IMG/VR virus record: IMGVR_UViG_3300011189_000001
Span: 56,530-120,529 of that record
Length of the DNA stretch: 64,000 bases
From: a virus
Direction: 5' to 3' (one strand)
The notes under the pieces were generated by a model that saw nothing but the letters and a program-made list of their open reading frames with translations, was not told the DNA's origin and searched no databases. Shown here one piece after another: positions 8,804 to 15,937 of the stretch. Position 1 is the stretch's first letter. Every line of letters starts with the position of its first letter. The translations under genes were made by a program, and so were the position numbers.

Positions 8804-8821
8804 CCTTCTCTATAGAGAAGG
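8804..8821. repeat. 18-bp perfect palindrome upstream of the histone-like gene
   Basis: CCTTCTCTATAGAGAAGG reads the same on both strands. It lies between the acidic coiled-coil gene and the histone-like gene. There is no T-run, so it looks more like a protein-binding operator than a terminator. No copy was noticed elsewhere in the window. Confidence 0.5.
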
Positions 8822-8844
8822 AATTATCAAAAGAATACCGAATC

Positions 8845-9654
8845 TCAGGCGAGGCTTTCCAGTGCCGCTTCGAAATCGAGGTCCATTTCGGATTCCTCTT
8901 CGAAAACCGCTGTCTTGTCAGCCTCCCCCACATCCGGCTTGTCCGATACGGACTGATCCGTATCGCTAGACTCTACTTTAACATCTTGATCTGCGCTGTC
9001 AACCCCTTGATCACTCTTTTCTTGATCTTCGCCGATAACGAACAGGTTCTCATAGTCCGGCTCGGCTTTCCCTTTGGTTTCGGGATCTTCGTCCGGGTTT
9101 TCAAACATGTTATCGGAGTCAACTTCGATATCTTCGGCTTCGATCTGGGGTGAATCAAAGTCCCCCATATCGTTGCCCCACATGGCACCGGTTTCGATCT
9201 CCGCCTGAATCAGTTGCTTTTGCAAGCGAATGTCCCGGTTCACGTCCCTAAGCTCACGGAGCTTCGATTCGATCACAGTATCAACGTGACCGGCGTCCGT
9301 AAGGGAAAGCTGCAAATCATTGATCTGGCCGATCTCCTCTTGCAACTTGGTACGGGCCAGTGCCTCACGATCGGCTTTCGATAGGCCACGCATCTGAACG
9401 ATCTCAGGGTCGTTTGCCATGAGGTCGTTGTACTGTAGCTCGAAATCAGCTTCCACCATGCGGAGCCGCCGTTCGATCTGGCGCATATACATCTGGCATT
9501 CACGGGCGAAACGCTGCACTTCATTGGTGAAGTTACGGCACTTAGCGACCATGTTGTTCAGGAACTTTGGGCCTCGTTCGATTGGATCGTAATCCAACTC
9601 AAGGTCCATTTCCGAAATGCGCTCAAAAATTACGTCTACTCTTTCGTCGTCCAT
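8845..9654 (-). CDS. Acidic coiled-coil protein of unknown function
   Basis: 269 aa. The first 155 residues are helical and coiled-coil-like with many Arg/Glu (MYMRQIERRLRMVEADF). The last 110 are very acidic and low in complexity (repeated D/E/S/V, for example DQEKSDQGVDSADQDV), ending with MDLDFEAALESLA. The bipartite design, a DNA- or protein-binding helical part plus an acidic tail, occurs in replication scaffolds, but no family is recognised. It is spaced 18 nt from the upstream gene and probably lies in the same operon. Confidence 0.65.
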   Translation of the reverse strand: MDDERVDVIFERISEMDLELDYDPIERGPKFLNNMVAKCRNFTNEVQRFARECQMYMRQIERRLRMVEADFELQYNDLMANDPEIVQMRGLSKADREALARTKLQEEIGQINDLQLSLTDAGHVDTVIESKLRELRDVNRDIRLQKQLIQAEIETGAMWGNDMGDFDSPQIEAEDIEVDSDNMFENPDEDPETKGKAEPDYENLFVIGEDQEKSDQGVDSADQDVKVESSDTDQSVSDKPDVGEADKTAVFEEESEMDLDFEAALESLA

Positions 9655-9672
9655 ATTACCCTCCTATTCCGA

Positions 9673-10065
9673 TCATGATTGTGCGACCGGATTACGAATG
9701 GCCTCATCATTAGCCGACGATTGACTGTCGGTATCCGATTCCTCGACCGCTTTAATACGCGCACGCTGCAAAGCCTCGTACATCGGCGTGAGCTTTTGCA
9801 CCTGCGCTTGTCTATTGTTCTTTGTGATCTGCTGGCGGATGAATGCGTCGGTGTAGAGGTCCTCGACCACTTTCTGGGCCAAACACGACTCTGTATACCG
9901 GGCCTCTTCCATCGTCCACCCCTCGTCGTCTTCACACTTGGCGGTGTACGACAAAAAGGATGAGGTCTTAATCCCGGCTGGGCTTCGCCCTTCCAGTGAA
10001 TAGGAAGACGTCACCCGTTCGATTCGGATCGAATCTCGGAGTTCCTGCTCTGTTCGTTTGCTCAT
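9673..10065 (-). CDS. Unknown 130-aa protein
   Basis: A hydrophilic, mostly helical protein with an Arg-rich N-terminus and a Ser/Asp/Gln-rich tail. It has no recognisable motif. It lies between the RecD2/methyltransferase block and the acidic coiled-coil gene. Correct-looking codon use and a start just after a typical intergenic gap support it as a real gene. Confidence 0.6.
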   Translation of the reverse strand: MSKRTEQELRDSIRIERVTSSYSLEGRSPAGIKTSSFLSYTAKCEDDEGWTMEEARYTESCLAQKVVEDLYTDAFIRQQITKNNRQAQVQKLTPMYEALQRARIKAVEESDTDSQSSANDEAIRNPVAQS

Positions 10066-10133
10066 AGTAGTGCTTCCTCGTTAGTAATCACGAACGGATC
10101 GTAACCCTTACCTTACCAGATCGAACCACCTAG

Positions 10134-10808
10134 TCAATAGGTGATCTTCGTGGGTCCAACAAATAGTTTTGCGAAATGATCTACTACGTCTTCGATGGTT
10201 TCAAAATGATGATAGAAACGGGAAGCCCCTCCGGTATCAGCATAGCCGGGACTTTTCGTTTTACCAATGCCCCCATCATTGCCGTATACTTTTACCCGAC
10301 CAACATAATCATCACCTATCCCCTTGTTACTCGAAGGACAAGCCCCGCTCTGAGCATCCATGATCTCCGCCGTGGCTCCCGTCAACATCAAGTTGGCGGG
10401 GTAACGTCCCTTGGAAGTATCAAGTGCGCCGCTACCTGAGCTACGTTCGAACGTCCCTAACTGCCCTTTGCTGGCATACATCCTACCAGACTTAGGGGTG
10501 TTACACCGTTCCATAGCTTCTTGGTCCCATTTATCAACAGGTATCCGGCACGTATTCACATCCAACGTCCCGACCCCCTTGCGTATGACCTGATCGACGT
10601 ATGTGCTATCTACAGGGACGCGGCCTACCAGAACCACGACCGGAATGTCATCGGTCTGGTAACTGATAGCATCCCGGATCTCAAAGCCTAAGCGCCTTAG
10701 TGAGAAGCCCGCGCAATCTACCCGAGCGATGGGGCTTACAAAAGCTACCAAAGCCCCTGCGTCTAAATCAGGGGCCTCTGTGGTGGGGTATTTAGCTATC
10801 CAGTTCAT
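10134..10808 (-). CDS. DNA methyltransferase-like protein lacking the N-terminal catalytic part
   Basis: 224 aa. It matches the C-terminal two thirds of phage DNA N4/N6 methyltransferases: GFEIRDAISY (AdoMet-region strand), DVNTCRIPV, GRYPANLML and GGASRFYHHF follow each other in the family order. The N-terminal DPPY catalytic motif and the GDC...LPDES start are missing here; such a start is seen on the other gene at 1-80. It may therefore be a degenerate or a split enzyme. Its start overlaps the end of the recD2 gene by 17 nt. Confidence 0.6.
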   Translation of the reverse strand: MNWIAKYPTTEAPDLDAGALVAFVSPIARVDCAGFSLRRLGFEIRDAISYQTDDIPVVVLVGRVPVDSTYVDQVIRKGVGTLDVNTCRIPVDKWDQEAMERCNTPKSGRMYASKGQLGTFERSSGSGALDTSKGRYPANLMLTGATAEIMDAQSGACPSSNKGIGDDYVGRVKVYGNDGGIGKTKSPGYADTGGASRFYHHFETIEDVVDHFAKLFVGPTKITY

Positions 10809-12993
10809 CCATACTCTCGGCCAACCGCTCTGCTAGTAGAGTATTGCGTTTGGCGACTTCATCGTTGCGGACCGCCTTTTGGATGGCTTCCCAATCACCG
10901 AAAATGAACACCTTGCGCTTTGCTCTAGTCACAGCGGTATACAAAAGGTTTCTTTGAAGCTGGATCGAAAAGCCCTTGACAAATGGCATGACCACGTAAT
11001 CGTACTCCATGCCCTGTGACTTGTGGATCGTGATACAGAAGGCCAGATTAAGCATGTCCGGGGCCTCCTTGAACTCGATCGGGATGAGCTTGGTCTTACC
11101 AAAGTCCCGGATACGGATTTTGATTTGGGAATTTTTCGAGTCGATTTCCGTAATCGTACCGATTTCCCCGTTGTAGACCCCTTTTTCATAGTCATTGGCC
11201 GTCACGATGATTCGGTCGCCTTCACGCAAACGTAAGCCTCCGCGCAACGTCGTCTCCCGCTGGTTTTCCAACGGGTTCAAAACTTCCCGGATACGCTGGT
11301 TGAGGTTGTTCACGCCGAGGTCGCTCTTCCATCGTGGGGACAGCACTTGGAACGTGGCGTCTTTATCGACCTTCGCCTGAAGCCCCTGAATGACACGTAG
11401 AATGCCATCTACGATTTCTTCGTCACTGTCACGGGGGATGAACCTGAAATCGGTCTTGGGGTCTGTGGGGTCGCCTACACGGGGATCCTCGCCACGGTTA
11501 ATACTGTGGGCGTTGAGGATGATATCGCTGGCTTCCTCTTGACGGAAAATCTGCGTCAGTTGGGTACGAGCAATCTGGCCAGATCGAATCAGTTCGTGCA
11601 ACACGTTACCCGCACCAACCGAAGGCAACTGCGCATGGTCGCCGACAAATACGAGGATCGTCTCTTTCTTCAAGGCCGATAGCATCCGAAACATCACTTG
11701 CTGGTCGACCATTGAAAATTCGTCGACGATCACGGCGTCTACCGGGAGCATGTTGTTCCGGTTGTAAAGCCATTCGCTGCCCTCACCACGATAGCCCAAG
11801 GCCCGGTGGATCGTCGCTGCAGCCTCACCAACCACGTTCGATAGACGCTTGGCGGCAATACCGGTAGGCGACATCAACTGGACCGCGAGGTTTTGCTTCT
11901 TGAACAGGTCCATAATCGCTTTCGTGACCGTCGTCTTACCTGTGCCCGGAAGGCCAGTCAAAAGGATGACCTTGTGGTCCTTGAGCGATTCAATGGCTTG
12001 ACGCTGTTCGGTGGAAAACTGAATCTTGTGGCTTTCTTCGTACATCGAAATGAAATCTTCGAGGTCCATTCGGAAATGGTCGTGTTCCCCCACAAAGGTC
12101 GATAGCAACTCCGCGCTGCGTTGTTCGTAGGTATGCAGGGGCGCTAGGTAAATCTTACCCTTGTCCGTAACGATACGGTCACGGCTCTTGAGATCCTGAA
12201 GGGCCGTGCGTACATCTTCGGTGGTGAGCTTGCGCCCAAAATCTGTCACCTCGTTTCGCCGGATGAGGTAGTACACCTGATTGATAAGCTCGCTGGCTTC
12301 CAAATAGAGGTGCCCCGTACCGTTGGATGCGTTGTGTAGGGCGTACTCAATGCACGCTCCGATGCGGAAGGTCGAATCAGGCTCTACACCAAGGGCAAGG
12401 GCCACGCGGTCCGCTATGACGAAACCAACGCCTCTGATTTCCATCAAGCGGTACGGATTCTCTTCCACATTATTAACGGCGTCCGTTCCCCACTCGTCGT
12501 AAATGCGTTTGACCACACCATTAGGCAGGTCGAGATCCAACAGGTGGATAGCAATTTCACGGTACTCGTTGTACTTGGCCCATTCTTTAGCAAGGTTGTC
12601 ACGCTGGACCTTGTTGAGGTTGGACACCTCTTCGAGCCGTTCGGGATGGTTGGACAAGACGTCAAGGGTATCGGTCCCGAAATGATTCACCAGCCGTTTG
12701 GCGGTTACGGGTCCAACACCGTGGACGTAGTTTTCCAGATACTTCTGAATCCCGTCGTTACTGTCGAGATCTCCGGGCACGAAAGCAGCGGCGTCGAAGG
12801 TGAGGCCATATTTCGTCTGTTCCCACTCACCTTCGAGCACCACCTCTTGGCCGGGGTAAGGCTTTTCGAAAAGGAAATTGCCTTTGGCCTTTTTCGGGCG
12901 TCGATTGTCGGTCGAGTCTTCCACCACGAATACGTAGAAATTCGATTCTTCGTTGGTGAAAATAACCCGCTTTACAGTGCCTCGTAATTCCAT
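10792..12993 (-). CDS. recD2: RecD2-type SF1B DNA helicase
   Basis: 733 aa, full length for RecD2. An N-terminal OB-like region (1-75) is followed by tandem helix-hairpin-helix segments (HGVGPVTAKRL at 91-101; IRGVGFVIADRVA at 186-198), Walker A LLTGLPGTGKTT (about 344-355), Walker B VIVDEFSMVD, the GDHAQLPSVGAG motif, and a C-terminal UvrD-like half with TIHKSQGMEYDYVV and TAVTRAKRK. It is a 5'-3' helicase likely used in replication restart or recombination. The NAD-dependent ligase lies just upstream. Confidence 0.95.
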   Translation of the reverse strand: MELRGTVKRVIFTNEESNFYVFVVEDSTDNRRPKKAKGNFLFEKPYPGQEVVLEGEWEQTKYGLTFDAAAFVPGDLDSNDGIQKYLENYVHGVGPVTAKRLVNHFGTDTLDVLSNHPERLEEVSNLNKVQRDNLAKEWAKYNEYREIAIHLLDLDLPNGVVKRIYDEWGTDAVNNVEENPYRLMEIRGVGFVIADRVALALGVEPDSTFRIGACIEYALHNASNGTGHLYLEASELINQVYYLIRRNEVTDFGRKLTTEDVRTALQDLKSRDRIVTDKGKIYLAPLHTYEQRSAELLSTFVGEHDHFRMDLEDFISMYEESHKIQFSTEQRQAIESLKDHKVILLTGLPGTGKTTVTKAIMDLFKKQNLAVQLMSPTGIAAKRLSNVVGEAAATIHRALGYRGEGSEWLYNRNNMLPVDAVIVDEFSMVDQQVMFRMLSALKKETILVFVGDHAQLPSVGAGNVLHELIRSGQIARTQLTQIFRQEEASDIILNAHSINRGEDPRVGDPTDPKTDFRFIPRDSDEEIVDGILRVIQGLQAKVDKDATFQVLSPRWKSDLGVNNLNQRIREVLNPLENQRETTLRGGLRLREGDRIIVTANDYEKGVYNGEIGTITEIDSKNSQIKIRIRDFGKTKLIPIEFKEAPDMLNLAFCITIHKSQGMEYDYVVMPFVKGFSIQLQRNLLYTAVTRAKRKVFIFGDWEAIQKAVRNDEVAKRNTLLAERLAESMDELDS

Positions 12994-13008
12994 TCGTATG
13001 CCTATGCC

Positions 13009-14934
13009 TTACATCATGTTGTAGAGTTCGTTCTCGGAAATGATGGGAACACCATACTTCCGAGCCTTCGCAGCTTTGCTTGACGACGTATTAGGATCGG
13101 CGGCGACCAGATAGTCAGTCGACTGCGCCATCCCCTTCACTGTACCACCTGCGTCCTGAATGTCACGCTTAATGTGAGCGCGGGGCTTGGACATGGCTCC
13201 AGTCAGGGTGATGCGCTTGCCCTTGAGGTTGCCTTCACGCTTCTTGATGGTCACGTAATTCCGATCGAGCAACTGCCTCAGAACCGGTTCACGGTCCTTG
13301 ATACCTTTCGTGAATGCAAGCGCCGTGGCCTCACCGATACCGTCGATGTAAGTGAGTTCGGTAGCATAAGCCGTCGTGAGCTTGTCCACCGTATCGTATC
13401 CGGCCTGCATGAACTTTTGCACCGTGCGATTACGGATTCCTTCGATACCAAGGCCGCCGATAAGGGCGTCCAGAGTGACCTCCGAATTCTTCACAAGCTG
13501 CTCGATAAGGCTGGTAGCTGTGCTACGCCCCACGACCGCCCCATTGGACTTCTGAAGGTCTTTCAAGTCGGAAACGGACAGGCGATAAAGGTCGTCGACA
13601 TCTTCGACCAGACCCTGTTTGACGACTTCCTCGATGATGAAATCGCCCCATTCCAGAATCGAAATGGATTCGATCCACTGCTTGATACGTCCCGCTGCCG
13701 ATGCCGGGCAAACCGTTCCGCCCGTGCAAACGACGTATTCGCCTTCCGACTTGGTTTTGCTACCACAAGAGGGGCACTGCGTCGGTGCCGTAAGGTAGCC
13801 CACGCTTTTCTTGGAAATCAATTTCTCGACGCGGGGGATAACATCGTTGGCCCGCTTGACCATAATCTGGTCGTCGATGTTGAGATTCATTTCCCGGATG
13901 TAGCTGCTGTTGTACAGGCTGGCCCTGCGGACTTCCGCACCGGCCAGATCCACCGGATCGAATTCAGCGACCGGAGTGATGCGGCCCGTGTTACCCGTCT
14001 GCCACACGACGTTTCGAAGCGTCGTAATAGCACCCTCAGCGGCGAACTTCAAAGCCACGGCCCCATAAGGGTTGCCACTACGCTCCCCGGCCCTCTTGAA
14101 GTGTGTGGACTTCTGGAGGCGAATCACAAGCCCGTCGATGTCGTAGTTCAACTCGTCACGGAGCGTGTTTTCGTACTCCTGATAGATGGTTTCCAGACCC
14201 GCACGACCGAAACCGTGGTTGGGAACCTTCAATCCCAACTCCGTCTTGATGAAAAAGAACTTTTCCTCGTCATCTTCGAATTCCAGTCCCCGGCTGGCGA
14301 CGTCGTAGCACATGACCGTCAGGTGCTGGCACCCTTGCGCCTTGTCCCGACTTTCCCGCTTGGCGATACCAGCGGCGGCATTGCGTGGGTTGGCGTAGTC
14401 CGGGAAATGGGTCCTCCACATGTCATGGGTGAGTACGATTTCGCCCCGGATCGAACCGGTAAGGGCGTGCGGCAGCTTGCGCTTGACGCCGCGCATCATC
14501 ACGACATTGGCGAGGATATCTTCGCCCACGAAACCATCACCACGGGTGATAGCGCTAACGAGGTTGCCATTTTCGTAGTTCAAAGAGATGCTGATACCGT
14601 CCAGCTTCTCCGACCAGCTAAGAAGGCCGCTGGCGGGTACTTTCGTGGGCTGAAGGGTCGTTGACACCGAGGCAAACCAATCACGCAAAGCCGTGATGCT
14701 GTTGACTTTGTTGAGGCTGGTCATCGCCATCTGGTGGCGCATCTTGGACCATTTGGTTTTACCAGAAGGGGCCGCCCCTACGGACGTAAGGAGGTCATTG
14801 TCGGGATCCAACCGCCGAAGCTCATCTTCCAGAGCATCGTACACATCATCTTCAACGAGCGGATTGTCGTTGTAGTAGGCTTCGCGGTACTCAGCGAGTT
14901 TTCCCTCTAGCTCATGGATCCTTTCCTTCGACAT
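13009..14934 (-). CDS. ligA: NAD+-dependent DNA ligase
   Basis: 641 aa with the complete LigA order: an N-terminal Ia-like YREAYY segment (NAD+ binding), adenylation motif KLDG (about residue 107), OB fold, a four-Cys zinc finger (CPSCGSK ... CTGGTVCPAS, about 420-440), helix-hairpin-helix repeats, and a C-terminal BRCT domain (about 565-641). The start at 14934 is set by a GGAG 6 nt upstream. The enzyme consumes NAD+ and releases NMN, which makes it a direct customer of the NAD-synthesis operon at 48-53 kb. Confidence 0.95.
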   Translation of the reverse strand: MSKERIHELEGKLAEYREAYYNDNPLVEDDVYDALEDELRRLDPDNDLLTSVGAAPSGKTKWSKMRHQMAMTSLNKVNSITALRDWFASVSTTLQPTKVPASGLLSWSEKLDGISISLNYENGNLVSAITRGDGFVGEDILANVVMMRGVKRKLPHALTGSIRGEIVLTHDMWRTHFPDYANPRNAAAGIAKRESRDKAQGCQHLTVMCYDVASRGLEFEDDEEKFFFIKTELGLKVPNHGFGRAGLETIYQEYENTLRDELNYDIDGLVIRLQKSTHFKRAGERSGNPYGAVALKFAAEGAITTLRNVVWQTGNTGRITPVAEFDPVDLAGAEVRRASLYNSSYIREMNLNIDDQIMVKRANDVIPRVEKLISKKSVGYLTAPTQCPSCGSKTKSEGEYVVCTGGTVCPASAAGRIKQWIESISILEWGDFIIEEVVKQGLVEDVDDLYRLSVSDLKDLQKSNGAVVGRSTATSLIEQLVKNSEVTLDALIGGLGIEGIRNRTVQKFMQAGYDTVDKLTTAYATELTYIDGIGEATALAFTKGIKDREPVLRQLLDRNYVTIKKREGNLKGKRITLTGAMSKPRAHIKRDIQDAGGTVKGMAQSTDYLVAADPNTSSSKAAKARKYGVPIISENELYNMM

Positions 14935-15154
14935 TTTCGGCTCCTCGTTGCAATAAATTCTGAAGGTGTTCGGCTTCTTTGAGATCCACCGTCGTAAGGC
15001 GAATCTCCTTGTTTTTATATTCGTCCAGAACGTCGTCGAGACGCTCTTCGGTTCCGTCGTAAGTTTCAATCAACCAGCCGTCCTCGCTCTTCCGTAGGAC
15101 GCCCTCTAGAACATACCCTAACTGCGAGCCTTCGTCAAAAGAAATCTTGCTCAT
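14912..15154 (-). CDS. Unknown 80-aa protein upstream of ligA
   Basis: A small, charged, probably beta-then-helix protein with a strong GGAGGT 4 nt before its ATG. Its end overlaps the ligA start by 23 nt, implying coupled translation. There is no recognisable domain. It could be a ligase partner, but only its position suggests that. Confidence 0.65.
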   Translation of the reverse strand: MSKISFDEGSQLGYVLEGVLRKSEDGWLIETYDGTEERLDDVLDEYKNKEIRLTTVDLKEAEHLQNLLQRGAENVEGKDP

Positions 15155-15191
15155 GGCACCTCCAATTCTTCAAAAACGCAAATCAATCGGT

Positions 15192-15317
15192 TCATCGTTG
15201 GATCCTGTAGGTGATATATGAACCTCTGGAGCTATCCCGATCCACTACAGCAATGCCTGTATCGTTCATGCCCTTGAAAAACCCGGACTTACATGCGTAA
15301 GGATAACCAAAGAGCAT
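15192..15317 (-). CDS. Candidate 41-aa peptide between ligA block and endonuclease remnant
   Basis: A short open frame with an AAGGAGG immediately upstream (only 2 nt before ATG, closer than usual). The predicted peptide looks protein-like (LFGYPYACKSGFFKGMNDTG) but matches nothing known. It may be a small gene or a decayed tail of the endonuclease fragment just upstream, which ends in another frame. Confidence 0.3.
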   Translation of the reverse strand: MLFGYPYACKSGFFKGMNDTGIAVVDRDSSRGSYITYRIQR

Positions 15318-15346
15318 CCCCTCCTTCCCAGAAGGGGACACCCCGC

Positions 15347-15874
15347 TTACCGTGAAGCCACAGACTTTTTGCGGAGCGTCTCTTTGTCTTGTGGTGGGCG
15401 AGACATTCCTCGGTGGGCATTACCAATCTTTTCTTTTACCCGATCAAGATGCGATACATTAGCCACCCCATACTTTTCCTGCACCACTTCCCGGATCTTG
15501 TCTTGGGTTTTGTCAAGTGAAAATCCTGCATTCTTTCCACTACATTGGTACGAACAGTAACTGAGGGGTGAACCCCTTTTGAACCCTACGGGATCACCGC
15601 ATTCATCACAAATAGGCTGGCCGTGGTTTTCGATGTACTTTGTTTCACGCCATTCAAAGGATCTATGACCCGTGGCGTACTTACGAAAAGAGCCTCGATA
15701 GAAATTGGGCCGCTCTTCACAGTACCCGCATTTGCATCGAGGCTCTTTGCCGTTGTATTCAGTCAAGATCACATAATCTGCAAGGGACAAATCATGCTCA
15801 TCCCCCAAATGACGTGTCAATTGACCGGCTTTGTTGTTCTTGAATTCTGAGCTACAGATTTCGCATTGGATCAT
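15347..15874 (-). pseudogene. Homing-endonuclease remnant: zinc fingers and DNA-binding repeats without a nuclease domain
   Basis: 175 aa. An N-terminal C-x2-C...H...H finger (CEICSSEF ... RHLGDEHDLSLADY) is followed by Cys-rich fingers (CKCGYC; CDECG; CSYQCSG) and a DNA-recognition repeat of the kind found before Vsr-like nucleases (EKYGVANVSHLDRVKEKIG). The reading frame stops where the nuclease domain would begin. It sits directly after the class II ribonucleotide reductase gene, a favoured target of phage homing elements. No Shine-Dalgarno site is seen. It is probably a decayed homing endonuclease; a free-standing DNA-binding protein is the alternative. Confidence 0.6.
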
Positions 15875-15937
15875 GATCCAACCACTACTGGAGGTTAAAG
15901 GTGTACCAATAGTGGTTGGATACCAAAGGATTATCAA

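Noticed and set aside
10134-10808. Functional stand-alone DNA methyltransferase
   Set aside because: The DPPY catalytic motif and the N-terminal part are missing from this frame.
13174-14664. 496-aa open frame on the plus strand
   Set aside because: It is antisense to ligA, whose motifs are complete; it has no Shine-Dalgarno site and no recognisable domain. Long antisense frames are expected from the codon bias.
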